Translations under genes and position numbers: made by a program | Shown: piece after piece, positions 41,601-51,947 of the stretch | Layout: every line of letters begins with the position of its first letter | Numbering within the stretch: the first letter of the stretch is position 1 | The notes under the pieces: model-generated | What the model saw: the letters and a program-made list of their open reading frames with translations, nothing else | Told to the model about the DNA's origin: nothing | The model's database searches: none | Origin: Babylonia areolata | Lineage: Eukaryota > Mollusca > Gastropoda > Neogastropoda > Buccinidae | Length of the DNA: 64,000 bases | NCBI RefSeq assembly: GCF_041734735.1 | Contig: NC_134878.1 | Span: 37,819,867-37,883,866 of the forward strand | Direction: 5' to 3'

Positions 41601-42327
41601 AGTATGAAAACGCCTAATGATTTGATCTATGGCGAGACAAAAAGATATCCGATATATCTCAATTCTGTGACAAGATGTATCTCTTACTGGTTAAAATTAA
41701 CACAAATGGAAGATTTTAGGTTGCCAAGAAAGCATATAATATGTTATATGATTTGGATGTAAGGGGTAAGAAAAACTGGGTATCAATGGTGAGAATTAAG
41801 TTATGTGAAATGCGAACTTGGTTATGTGTGGTTACAGCAGGGAGTAGGGGGATATAAATGGATTTATCCGTACATTTCGAAATAGATTAATTGATTGTAG
41901 ATGGCAAGTATGGTCGTACCACATTCAAGATAGCGATCGATTTGAGTTTTATAGGCAGTTTATTTCTGTGCATTCACTTCCGGTTTATCTGTCAATGAAG
42001 ATGGATAGGCATTTGAAATGTATTATGACAATGTTTAGATTTGGCATTTCCGATCTCTCTCTTCATCGTTATCGTTATAGTAAATTGAATGATCACGATA
42101 TTATTTGTCCCTTGTGCAGATGTGCTGAAGAAAATGAACTTCATTTTGTGTTACGTTGCCCTGCCTTAAATGACCTTAGGCTACAGTTAATTCCACAAAA
42201 ATATCATAGACATCCATCTCTGTTTCGACTTTCCTTGCTAATGTCATCAACAAATGAAACCATTGTAAAACAGTTCGCTATATACTTGTATAAGGCATTC
42301 AAAATCCGCAGTTTGATATGTGATTAA
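38653..42327 (+). pseudogene. LINE ORF2, copy 1, broken by small indels
   Basis: Endonuclease (LSFIHWNVNGLLPKL, LVETFIDE, LLCGDLNGRT, SERIDSDHMPVEL) and reverse transcriptase (AAGPDGIIGELL, FIDFEKAFDSIN, SGVKQGDVCSPILF, LADDVALIS) and C-terminal CPLCRCAEENELHFVLRC. Compared with the intact copy at 60.1-63.8 kb it has an extra base near 40,204, an extra base near 40,526, a missing A near 40,590, an extra A near 41,440, a missing A near 41,734 and several small changes at 41,800-41,855. Most lie in homopolymers, so assembly error is as likely as mutation. The first in-frame ATG after the ORF1 stop is 38,797. Confidence 0.88.
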
Positions 42328-42423
42328 TTGTGCTTTTTGTGTGTGCATGTGCATTGCTAGAATTGTAGTTAAATGTTTTCTGTTCCACATTGTTCTGGAA
42401 TGTAACAATTTGTGTTCACTGAT

Positions 42424-42438
42424 CCCCTTCATGAGGGG
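42424..42438 (+). ncRNA. 3' UTR hairpin of the 2A LINE
   Basis: CCCCT-TCATG-AGGGG forms a five-pair stem, followed by CTAC, GGCCT and AATAAA. Related hairpins with different stems or loops occur at the ends of LINE-D (6283-6295) and LINE-A (1595-1613), suggesting a structure read by the reverse transcriptase. Confidence 0.6.
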
Positions 42439-42463
42439 CTACGGCCTTTATTGAATAAAAATG

Positions 42464-42765
42464 TTCGTTCGTTCGTTCGTTCTCTCTCTCTCTCTCTCTC
42501 TGTGTCTCTCACAGACACACACATACACACCAACACACAATCTCCCCACACGCCCCATCACACACACACACATACATGCAATGCCCTTAGAGAGTTTGCT
42601 AGTGTTTACAGAAGCTTAAGAATGTTTACTGGAAGTTTTAAATGTTTGTGGATGGAGTTTTAAGTGTTTGCAGGAGTTCACAAGTGTTCACAAGAATGCA
42701 GTTATAATATTTATCCCAAACCTGCATGTGTGCATGTATGCACACACACACAAACACATGGCACA

Positions 42766-42819
<54 letters not shown>

Positions 42820-42826
42820 CTGAAAA

Positions 42827-42885
<59 letters not shown>

Positions 42886-42894
42886 GCTGACAAA

Positions 42895-42956
<62 letters not shown>

Positions 42957-42960
42957 CTGT
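42464..42960. repeat. (TTCG)n tail, (TC)n and long (CA)n arrays
   Basis: The LINE tail (TTCG)4 passes into (TC)n (42,480-42,501). Between about 42,765 and 42,955 three long (CA)n blocks are separated by short GAAAAAG and CAAAGCG interruptions. Long Val/Cys or His/Thr frames here are spurious. Confidence 0.9.
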
Positions 42961-43149
42961 GAATCTGGGTGCATTCAAAACCTACAGAAAACCTGACACA
43001 AAAAAGCAGGCTTGGTGTGATGGGCTGTCAAGATCTGCCAGCAGTTGGCAGCAGGGAAGCAGAACTGAGCAGGTAGCAAACAGGACCCCACCTCACCTGA
43101 CCTGTAGTATATCCGTCTGCAGAACATGCACAACGTGAAGACCCTGGTA
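42961..43149. other. Unique sequence, no gene recognised
   Basis: Non-repetitive sequence with no convincing coding signature. Confidence 0.4.
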
Positions 43150-43276
43150 TCTTCTTTTTCTTCATTCATGGGCAACTACCACGCTCACTTGAATGTACAC
43201 AAGTGGGCTTTCATGTGTATGACCGTTTTTACCCCTCCATGTAGGCAGCCATACTCCATTTTCGGGGGTAGATGCT
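43150..43276 (+). mobile_element. SINE-like dispersed repeat fragment
   Basis: Contains CATTCATGGGCAACTACCAC, GTACACAAGTGGGCTTTCAT, GTGTATGACCGTTTTTACCC and GGCAGCCATACTCCATTTTC, which I recognise from memory as part of a widespread gastropod interspersed repeat. Only the left part is present. Not verifiable without a repeat library. Confidence 0.45.
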
Positions 43277-43723
43277 GGTATCAAACTGAATGGGTTCATT
43301 GTTACCATCCACTTTATACTGCGAGTTGCTCAATCTTCAGTTATTTTGGTTAATGTCTTTCCATAATGGTGACTTAAGATGAAAATCTACCTCCTTCCCC
43401 ATCCCATCTATCCCTCTTGTCATCACTTTTTCCCCTTTCCCCTCTCCCCCACCCCCCAATCCCCCAACTCCAAAAATATATACATATATATTATAACAAC
43501 AAACTAAAAAATCAACAGGTAAAATAACGTGTGTATAGTGTGTCTGCACATGTGTGTGTGTATATATATGGATGTGTGTGGACACATGTGCATGCGTGCA
43601 AATGTGCACATTCACATGTGTTTGCCTGCGTGCATATTGCTGGAAGGAGGCAAAACTCCGAACTCCCAACACCTACATGAAACAACTCCCCACATCCTTT
43701 TTATCTTCTCTACCACCTGGTGC
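43277..43723. other. Spacer with TG/TA repeats
   Basis: C-rich block (43,436-43,470), (TA)n-like run at about 43,476-43,492 and TG/CATG-rich sequence (43,530-43,635). No gene supported. Confidence 0.5.
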
Positions 43724-45337
43724 TTGTTCAGATATTATTTATTTGGGTGGGGTTTCCCTTGTACAGGGAGTCCAGTCATGTGAGTTGTTCAGATATTATT
43801 TATTTGGGTGGGGTTTCCCTTGTACAGGGAGTCATGTGAGTTGTTCAGATATTTTGGTGGGGATTCCCTTGTACAGGGAGTCATGCGAGTTGTTCAGATA
43901 TTATTTATTTGGGTGGGGTTTCCCTTGTACAGGGAGTCATGTGAGTTGTTCAGATATTATTTGGGTGGGGATTCCCTTGTACACGGAGCCATGTGAGTTG
44001 TTCAGATATTATTTATTTGGGTGGGGATTCGCTTGTACAGGGAGTCAGGGAGTCATGGGAGTTGTTCAGATATTATTTGGGTGGGGTTTCCTTTATACAT
44101 TCAGTTATGGGAGTTGTTCAGATATTATTTGGATGGGGTTTCCCTTGTAAAGGCAGTCATGCAAGTTGTTCAGATATTATTTGGGTGGGGTTTCCCTTGT
44201 ACAGGCAGTCATGGAAGTTGTTCAGATATTATTTGGGTGGGGTTTCTCTTGTACAGCCAGTCATGGGAGTTGTTCAGATATTATTTGGGTGGGGATTCCC
44301 TTGTACAGGGAGTCATGCGAGTTGTTCAGATATTATTTGGATGGGGATTCCCTTGTACAGAGAGTCATGGGAGTTGTTCAGATATTATTTGGGTGGGGAT
44401 TCCCTTGTACAGGGAGTCATGGAAATTGTTCAGATATTATTTGGGTGGGGATTCCCTTGTACAGGGAGTCATGTGAGTTGTTCAGATATTATTTGGGTGG
44501 GGATTCCCTTATACAGGGAGTCATGGGAGTTGTTCATATATTATTTGGGTGGTGTTTCCTTTATACATTCAGTTATGGGAGTTGTTCAGATATTATTTGG
44601 GTGGGGATTCCCTTGTACAGGCAGTCATGTGAGTTGTTCAGATATTATTTATTTGGGTGGGGTTTCCCTTGTACAGGGAGTCATGCGAGTTGTTCAGATA
44701 TTATTTGGGTGGGGATTCCCTTGTACAGGGAGTCAGGGAGTCATGTGAGTTGTTCAGATATTATTTGGGTGGGGATTCCCTTGTACAGGGAGTCAGGGAG
44801 TCATGCGAGTTGTTCAGATATTATTTGGGTGGGGATTCCCTTGTACAGGGAGTCAGGGAGTCATGCGAGTTGTTCAGATATTATTTGGGTGGGGTTTCCT
44901 TTATACATTCAGTTATGGGAGTTGTTCAGATATTATTTGGATGGGGTTTCCCTTGTACAGGCAGCCATGCAAGTTGTTCAGATATTATTTGGGTGGGGAT
45001 TCCTTTATACATTCAGTTGTGGAAGTTGTTCAGATATTATCTGGGTGGGGTTTCTCTTGTTCAGCCAGTCATGGGAGTTGTTCAGATATTATCTGGGTGT
45101 GGTTTCCCTTGTACAGCCAGTCAGACTCTTCAGATATTATTTGGGTAGGGTTTCCATTGTACATTCAGTCATGGGAGTCGTTCAGATATTATTTGGGTGG
45201 GGTTTCCCTTGTACAACCAGTTATGGGAGTCGTTCAGATATTATCTGAGTGGGGATTCCATTGTACATTCAGTCAAGGGAGTTGTTTAGATATTATTTGG
45301 GTGGGGTTTCCCTTGTACAACCAGTCATGTGAGATTA
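43724..45337. repeat. 52-bp minisatellite, about 30 units
   Basis: Tandem units of about 52 bp containing GTTGTTCAGATATTATTTGG, GTGGGGATTCCCTTGTACAG and GGAGTCATG. Length variants have an extra ATTT (56 bp) or an extra AGGGAGTC (60 bp). Sequence variants include ACATTCAGTTATGGGAG and CAGCCAGTCATGGGAG. With a unit not divisible by three, all frames cycle through the same peptide motifs (SCSDIIWVGIPLYRE), giving several overlapping open frames of up to 360 codons. Confidence 0.95.
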
Positions 45338-45773
45338 TTCACAAAGCCTGTAACCCGGCTGGAAAGACTCTGTGATGGAACTCATACTGGTCAGAATTAC
45401 CAGAACAGACAAGCTGCATCACAGACTTCAGAGGAAATTGGTTTCTTCTTTTACTGATCAGGGGGTTTGATCCATGACTCAAAAGATAACTTACAGATGT
45501 AACATCCTGGAAACAGAACTGTTTCTCCAGAAATTTGCTTCATTAAAACCTGGATGCCAAACATGCGTTTTAAATCTTCCAGCCTCAACCCACCATCCTC
45601 CCTCCCTATCAATCCCTACATACATTCTCTCTGTCTCTCTCTTTCTCTCTCTCTCTCCCCCTCTGTCTCTCGCTCTCTCAAGCACACAGGCATGTGTGCG
45701 TGCATGTGCTACATGCATGTGTGTGTTCCACATTGTAAGGGATCAGAGGCGTTCTAAACTAAAACATTTCTGA

Positions 45774-45812
<39 letters not shown>

Positions 45813-46277
45813 CTGTCTGTTTCTCCAACACTCCTATGAACTACATCTCATATTGATAATTTTTGCCTTTCCATGGATTGTTTTTGTGTGTATCATAGAA
45901 ACTGCCCTATAAAGGGCAGGAACTGGATTTTTTTTTTTTTAATTCACATTACTGCTTATCAATTATCCTTGACAATAATTTGAATAAAGACTCTGCCTTG
46001 CCTTTCTTCCCTCTCTCTCTCTCCCTACTTCCCTCCCTCTCAAAGCAGGGAAAGGGGTGTATAATAGACCAGGTAAGAAAAAAAGGAGGGGGGAGAAAGA
46101 AAAAGTTTAGGATGGGTAGAGATCACAGCAGAAAAAGCAATACAGTCCTTGAAACTGCCAGCCAAGGTCCGGAGGAAGGGCAGGGGGGTGGAAGTGGGGG
46201 TTGGGATGGGGGTGGTGGGGTAGTTGGTTTAAGCCGAATTCAGGATGGAAGAGTTTAAAAATATCCTGCTTCAGTGC

Positions 46278-46320
<43 letters not shown>

Positions 46321-46675
46321 CATTTGTGTGGGTGTATAATATATGTATCAACATGACTGACCAAACTACTGCCAACCATCATTTCTTTTATGTCTTCAGA
46401 ATAATTTCTTTTTTTCTTTTTTTTAATAATGGCAACTAACCCAAAAATCTGACTCTGTGTTAACATTGTTGTTAGGTTTTAGTATCAGTTGATCCTATAA
46501 TAAGAAAGCAATATCTTCTTTTTATAGTTTTTTGAGCTGGCTTAAACATTATTCAAAAGGAAAAAAAAGAAGAAAAAACAGGGAGACAGGAGTTGGTCAA
46601 TGGTGATAACAGTCACAACAATTCTGCAGTTTCTTTTCAAAGTTTAACCTGTTCAATTTTTTTCATTTTCTTCTG
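45338..46675. other. No gene recognised; microsatellites
   Basis: TC-rich runs at 45,625-45,680 and 45,775-45,810, poly-T at about 45,929-45,942, G-rich block at 46,170-46,225 and (TG)n at 46,280-46,317. The remaining sequence is unique without coding signature. Confidence 0.5.
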
Positions 46676-46676
46676 T

Positions 46677-46734
<58 letters not shown>

Positions 46735-47183
46735 CACAGTTACACACACACATGGCCCTCCAGATCAGTTGTGCCAATCCTATTCATTCTCTGCTGTTCA
46801 CCTCACAATCCACTTCACCCCCTACTTAAAATACAAACTGGGTTTGTTTTTCGCATTAAGCTTACCTGAAGTACCTCCTGCATCAGCGTCTTCAACATGT
46901 GTATGCACATTTGTGAGTGCCAGCATGTGTGCTTATCTGTGTCGGCATGTGTGTCTGCGTGAGTCTCTGTGTGTGTCGTATGTGTGTGTATGTGCATGTA
47001 CATGCATGCATATATGTACATAAGTGTCTGTGTGAGTGTGCGCATCTGTGGATATGTGTATGTGTGAGATAGAATGAGAGAGGGCGAGTGTGTGTGTGAG
47101 AGTGCATGTACACATGTGTGCACTCTGCGTGACTACAAGTATGCAAGAGTGTGTACATGTGTATGTAAGAGTGTGTGTGTGTC

Positions 47184-47223
<40 letters not shown>

Positions 47224-47542
47224 CACAAGTGTTCAAGCATGTTTATGTCCTGGAAAGGGGAAGTAAGGTGGTGGAAATGGAAAGAGAACTGAGAGTTATT
47301 TTCTACAGAAGATAACAGACAGACCACATTACGTGCATGTTGATTAGAAAACCAGTGCACTTTCTTGTCATCGACTTGTCACTCCTTCTCTCTCCCTCTG
47401 TATTACTATCTTCTGCAGTTTTGGGGTGGCTGTGAGACAGAAGTAATGCAGAGTTCTTCACACATTGCTTGTTCTATTTCCGATTAAGTCTGTGTCTGTA
47501 TCACCCTGTCCCCAAATATCCACACACACACACACACACCCA

Positions 47543-47618
<76 letters not shown>

Positions 47619-48117
47619 CATTTGTACGTGTAAGCAACTTAGCAAGTGTATCTATCCAAGCATACACATGTGAAAGTAGCTGACTGACTCATACTGTGAA
47701 CAGAACATCCAAGGAGAAGTTTGGGAGGGGACGGAAGAGGAAGGGGAAACAGTTGGTAAGGATTGGCAGAGAGACTGATCACCACAACCCCATTTTTTCC
47801 CCCTCATGATTAGGAAAACACATGACACATGCAGTGTATCCCTCCCCCCTTCCATTTTTTTCTGCCTCCAGATAGGTTGTCCTCCATCCCCCCGCCACCC
47901 CTCAGTCAAACAACCTTACCCCCCAAAAAAACAGAAGAAAAAAAAGATGATTTAGACACACCTGCACTTAGGGTTTGCCATTCCCTACTCTGACATAACC
48001 CTCGCTCTTCTCCTGTCTCTCCATTCTGAACCCAAAGTTTTGGGTTGGGATGTAGTGCAGATCAAGTTTAAATCTTTTCCCCAATCTCTTTCTCCCTCCC
48101 TCCCTCCCTCCCTCCCT

Positions 48118-48179
<62 letters not shown>

Positions 48180-48198
48180 ATCTGTCTGTGTGTGTGTG

Positions 48199-48229
<31 letters not shown>

Positions 48230-48460
48230 ATGTATGTATGTATGTCTGTGCGTCTGTGTCACTCCGTGTGTGTGGATGTGGGTGTGGTATGGGGTGGGAG
48301 TGGATGTGAGTGTGGGTGTGGTTATGTGTGTGTGTGTGTGTAAGGGGTGGGTGTGCACATTTGTTCACACAGATACATTGTATTTTGTTGCTTTCTCCAC
48401 GCATGTGCTCATTAGTCTAGATCTGCATACTTTCCTTTGCACTTTAATTTTTGTTATCAG
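46676..48460. other. Microsatellite-rich interval
   Basis: (CA)n at 46,677-46,731, TG-rich sequence at 46,905-47,220, (CA)n/(TC)n at 47,520-47,612, (CCCT)n at about 48,091-48,117, (TG)n at 48,120-48,174 followed by (TGTC)n and (TGTA)n to about 48,245. No gene supported in this part. Confidence 0.6.
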
Positions 48461-48584
48461 ATACCAAAGATCTAGAGATACCCAACCTGAACAGAACCTG
48501 CATCCACCCCTGTGTCAGATTTGTAACACATGTCAGCCTGCCTTCAGTGACATCTTGGCACCTCAGGTTCTCCAAGAATACAAG
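48461..48584 (+). CDS. Candidate internal exon of a host gene
   Basis: A 124-bp stretch preceded by a pyrimidine-rich tract and TTGTTATCAG (acceptor AG at 48,459-48,460) and followed by AAG|GTAACA (donor GT at 48,585). One frame is open through it and encodes YQRSRDTQPEQNLHPPLCQI followed by CNTCQPAFSDILAPQVLQEYK, with a C-x2-C-x2-C cluster. The other two frames are either closed or less plausible. No homologue is recognised. It could be chance splice-like sequence. Confidence 0.35.
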
Positions 48585-48797
48585 GTAACAGGTGCATGAA
48601 AATCCACCTGGATGATGACAGCTTACAATCATGACAGCTTACAATCCACTGTCTTTACTAATAAGTCATGCACTTCATAAAAATGAGGGACATAACTTCT
48701 GGGGTTTGTTTCTCTCTGTCACTGCCTCTATCTGCGTCTATCTCTGTAAACCCCAGTGCTGGTGCACGTTATCAATAAGCAGGAAGCATATCGGAGG
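48585..48797. other. Unique sequence up to the assembly gap
   Basis: No signature seen; it would be intronic if the exon call is right. Confidence 0.4.
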
Positions 48798-48897
48798 NNN
48801 NNNNNNNNNNNNNNNNNNNNNNNNNNNNNNNNNNNNNNNNNNNNNNNNNNNNNNNNNNNNNNNNNNNNNNNNNNNNNNNNNNNNNNNNNNNNNNNNN
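48798..48897. other. Assembly gap of exactly 100 N
   Basis: A 100-N placeholder, normally meaning a scaffold join of unknown size. Sequence on its right resumes inside the integrase gene of a second Polinton copy. Confidence 0.99.
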
Positions 48898-49760
48898 GGG
48901 CCATTTTGTAAATAATAAAGAATAGGATCGCCGGGCATCATACGCTTAATATTATAAACTTTAAGAGACCAAACGGGATCCGTTGCTCGTTTGCGAGCTC
49001 CACCCTCGAGCTCACCGGGCTCATACAAGTACCGAACTTGCGCATCAGGCGGTAACTCTCCTTTATCATCTTTAGTCGGTGCAGAGGATTCGGCTTCTAC
49101 CGATTTGGCCTTTATTGCGACCGACGGTTTCTACCAATAAGTCTCGTCACCTCATTATTCAATGCAGCCACAACAGCCGGTAATCTAGTGACCCATTCTG
49201 TTGATCGATTCGGCGATTTCATTTCAGCCACATATTGATGACTAAACAATCGTTCTGCCAGCGTAACGATTAAATCTTTCTACAATAGCCCTGGCTTCTG
49301 TGTGTCTTTCCACGCCTTACTTTTTTTAAAATTTTGTTCACAGCACCCATAAACTCTCGGCCAGGATCTACCTGAAGAAGTTTGGCAACTTCAAAGGGCT
49401 ACGGTCATAAATACGTAAAAAAAGCGGCCGCCACTTCGACGCTGTCTTTCGTTGTTAGGGGTTCGGCTTCTTTATATCGACTCGCAACATCAACGACAGT
49501 CAGCGCATACTTATACGTCTTACGCCTGATTCTGTCATAGGGTAAAAATAAAAGGTCAGCCTGATGAACCTCATTTGGGATAGTAATATCAAATTTTGCT
49601 CTCGGAATATACTTTGGAGGGGGTAGATAAATTTGCCATATAGCTTGTTTTTGTAACCATTTTCTAGCCTCATCCTCAGACACCTTGGCTGCTTTCGCGA
49701 GTTTTTTAATCGCCGAATAACCCTTCCATAACCGCTTGGGCTGTAATAGATCTTCTCCAT
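48898..49760 (-). pseudogene. INT: Polinton integrase, copy 2 (partial, broken)
   Basis: Same gene as at 27,344-28,267, cut by the gap at its C-terminal end and broken several times. The clustering of damage beside the gap suggests poor contig-end sequence rather than biological decay. Confidence 0.85.
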
Positions 49761-49781
49761 TTTATTTAAGAAAGTAAATGT

Positions 49782-50198
49782 TTAATATTTTGAAATCGCA
49801 ACGCCAAAAATGACCAAGGTCATGATAATAAATACGTATTCTCGATCTTTTTGTCCCTCTGAGGGTGTATAAAAATCTGAAAGTTGGGGTTTATGAGAAA
49901 GAGGGGGTAGTGGCTCCCCCATCACTTTATAATATTCTTGCATAGCCATATCCACATCCTTAAACGTGTTCACAGCATGTTGTTGCTGTCTTAGTTTTTC
50001 ATTGATATAATCTAAACGTTGAATCCTCTCTTTCTGCCATTCTGCGGTCGCTGCCTGAAGTTGTTCTTGCGCTTTGTTGTGTCGTTTCTGTTCTTCTAAC
50101 GCGTCTGAAGACCCCAGTTTACTAAATAAAAAATTACTTCCGGTAAATGCTAAAGCGTTTACTACTGCCCCACCAACGAGTAACGCTACTGATGCCAT
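49782..50198 (-). CDS. Polinton 138-aa membrane/coiled-coil protein, copy 2
   Basis: Identical protein to that at 28,289-28,705: hydrophobic N-terminus, charged helix and C-terminal anchor. Confidence 0.75.
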   Translation of the reverse strand: MASVALLVGGAVVNALAFTGSNFLFSKLGSSDALEEQKRHNKAQEQLQAATAEWQKERIQRLDYINEKLRQQQHAVNTFKDVDMAMQEYYKVMGEPLPPLSHKPQLSDFYTPSEGQKDREYVFIIMTLVIFGVAISKY

Positions 50199-50219
50199 AC
50201 TATAATGATGATATTATTA

Positions 50220-50462
50220 TTACTTCAAAATATCATGTGGGAGAATACCTTGTTTTTCCAACATATCCTTCATAGCCATAGCGAGGGCTATATCCAAAGT
50301 GACCATCCCGATATCTTCGAGGTTGAAAGCCAGTCTAGGTGTTGGGGCTTTCGTAAATATTAATTTTGTCAATCTCGAGTAACCAGCGGCCAATGCGCTG
50401 ACCACAACCGCGTGGTATACAGTGTTTGCAATTTCTTTACCGTTCATATTTGGTGTTGCCAT
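50220..50462 (-). CDS. Polinton 80-aa small hydrophobic protein, copy 2
   Basis: Identical protein to that at 28,727-28,969. Confidence 0.7.
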   Translation of the reverse strand: MATPNMNGKEIANTVYHAVVVSALAAGYSRLTKLIFTKAPTPRLAFNLEDIGMVTLDIALAMAMKDMLEKQGILPHDILK

Positions 50463-50486
50463 TGTTGTTTATAAATAGTGTGCAAA

Positions 50487-50786
50487 TTAATGTTCAAACA
50501 TAATAAATGGGTTGGGTTTTGTTACCACAGGTGGTGGTGGTTTTTTCGACCGATTAAAATATATGTAAACACCACAACCTATTATCATCGTAGCAGCAGC
50601 AGCAATGTACAAGGGATTGATAAAAACGTGATCTGGTCTCCTCGATGATGATGGTTCTTGTTGTTGTTCATCTTTTGCTTTTCGAAGTTTTTCGAGAAGT
50701 TCTTCATGTTTTGCTTTTCTAGCAGCAGCACCTTTTCGACCCGCTTCAACTTTCTTCTGATTCTTCGGTTTCGTTACTTCCTCCAT
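50487..50786 (-). CDS. Polinton tail-anchored protein, copy 2
   Basis: Same protein as at 29,001-29,294 with a slightly different C-terminal end. Basic N-terminal helix, one membrane segment. Confidence 0.7.
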   Translation of the reverse strand: MEEVTKPKNQKKVEAGRKGAAARKAKHEELLEKLRKAKDEQQQEPSSSRRPDHVFINPLYIAAAATMIIGCGVYIYFNRSKKPPPPVVTKPNPFIMFEH

Positions 50787-51189
50787 TATATTTATTAAAT
50801 TGACAATGTTTAACAGTAGTTACAGCTGTGGTGAGCGGAGCTAAGAACATGCCAAATCTGTGATATAGTTCGCAAGTAAAGCTGTTAAGCGCATGTCCCA
50901 GGAATGGATCTTGCTCGAGATCACTATTTAATTTTGTTTGGTCATCAATTGGGAGATACATACAAACTGCTCTGGTATACAGTTGTATAATTGTATTACC
51001 GAGTGATTTTGTAATCATCGATCCTAAACTCGCTTCGTATCTCGTATAAAGCTTGTCTATATCCACATCTTTCATCGCTTCGATTTTATCAACACTAAAC
51101 TCTTTCCCTAAATATTCTTTTGCTCCACCGGCTGAGACCACTGCCATAAGCCTGTCGCGTTTGGGATCCTCGGATAGTAATTGGTCCAT
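50746..51189 (-). CDS. Polinton 147-aa protein, copy 2
   Basis: Identical protein to that at 29,254-29,697. Confidence 0.7.
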   Translation of the reverse strand: MDQLLSEDPKRDRLMAVVSAGGAKEYLGKEFSVDKIEAMKDVDIDKLYTRYEASLGSMITKSLGNTIIQLYTRAVCMYLPIDDQTKLNSDLEQDPFLGHALNSFTCELYHRFGMFLAPLTTAVTTVKHCQFNKYNGGSNETEESEES

Positions 51190-51223
51190 CTTCTTCTTAT
51201 ATTCTATATACCTCCTTTTAAGT

Positions 51224-51325
51224 TTAAAATAATAAAAAAACTACAAATCCAACGACTAAAAGTGTTAAGAAATTGCTAACCAGTGCTAAGGAACTGTTAA
51301 GCAGTGTTAAGAAATTGTTAAGCAT
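51224..51325 (-). CDS. Polinton 33-aa hydrophobic mini-protein, copy 2
   Basis: Same 33-codon ORF and same 21-bp repeats as at 29,732-29,833, filling the gap between the 147-aa gene and the ATPase. Confidence 0.5.
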   Translation of the reverse strand: MLNNFLTLLNSSLALVSNFLTLLVVGFVVFLLF

Positions 51326-51332
51326 TGTTAAA

Positions 51333-51947
51333 CTAGCAAATTTTATATGCAACTGGTTGATCAGTTTTTAATATCAACTTGGAGTGTTTGGTATTTGCCA
51401 ATGATTTCCTAACCTCTTTACGTTCATTTTGTGTTGGAATGACATCGTTTTCTCTTAAACACTCATCAAACGAGTCCCTATCCTTACAGTGAAATAAAGC
51501 CACCCATTTTGTTTGTTCGCGAAGGTCAGTAAGAACCGAGTTGTATTTCTGAGTCAACACCCACACAGACTGTTTCGCGTGTCTTCCAGAAAATGCGAGT
51601 TTACTCAACATTTGCTTCTTTTGAGTAAGAGCCTTTAAGTCACTACAGTCATCGATGATGTACAACGTTGGCTCCCCGGCAAATATTTCAAAAAACAGCC
51701 CAAGCCATTCGTGAAGTTTATCACCGGGATTAACGGTGTATACCCCGCGGTCCTTTCTTACCCACACTCGGGATCGATAGGCTTTATTATATTCGAGAGT
51801 AGGGCATAGAATTACAATATTCTCGAACACACCACGATATGTCGTTTGTAATAAATCTAAAATAAATTCGGTCTTACCGCACCCAGTTTGCCCGCAAATA
51901 ATTGCGGAATGTGCTTCTTTAGTAAACAGCCTCGACAAATCTTCCAT
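51333..51947 (-). CDS. ATP: Polinton packaging ATPase, copy 2
   Basis: Identical to the ATPase at 29,841-30,455, with Walker A GQTGCGKT and Walker B LYIIDDC. Confidence 0.92.
   Translation of the reverse strand: MEDLSRLFTKEAHSAIICGQTGCGKTEFILDLLQTTYRGVFENIVILCPTLEYNKAYRSRVWVRKDRGVYTVNPGDKLHEWLGLFFEIFAGEPTLYIIDDCSDLKALTQKKQMLSKLAFSGRHAKQSVWVLTQKYNSVLTDLREQTKWVALFHCKDRDSFDECLRENDVIPTQNERKEVRKSLANTKHSKLILKTDQPVAYKIC

Larger units (their letters stand above)
37528..42480 (+). mobile_element. 2A-bearing LINE, copy 1
   Basis: Non-LTR retrotransposon with an N-terminal leader carrying a 2A-like peptide, an L1-type ORF1 and an endonuclease/reverse-transcriptase ORF2. It ends with a 3' hairpin (42,424-42,438), GGCCT, AATAAAAATG and a (TTCG)n tail (42,464-42,480). 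The 5' boundary is uncertain because the Polinton ends 92 bp before its first ATG; the LINE's 5' UTR may continue on the other side of the Polinton. ORF2 here has several single-base indels relative to the copy at 59.1-63.9 kb. Confidence 0.9.

Noticed and set aside
42638-42996. Cys/Val- or His/Thr-rich open frames
   Set aside because: Translated CA/TG microsatellite; the same applies to frames at 46.6-48.4 kb.
43554-45375. Overlapping plus-strand frames of 150-360 codons with SCSDIIWVGIPLYRE repeats
   Set aside because: By-product of the 52-bp minisatellite; the same peptide appears in all frames in turn.
46030-46075. Possible 33-bp micro-exon bounded by CAAAG|CAGGG and CAG|GTAAGA
   Set aside because: Too short to judge, with no neighbouring exon in a compatible context; only the donor looks good.
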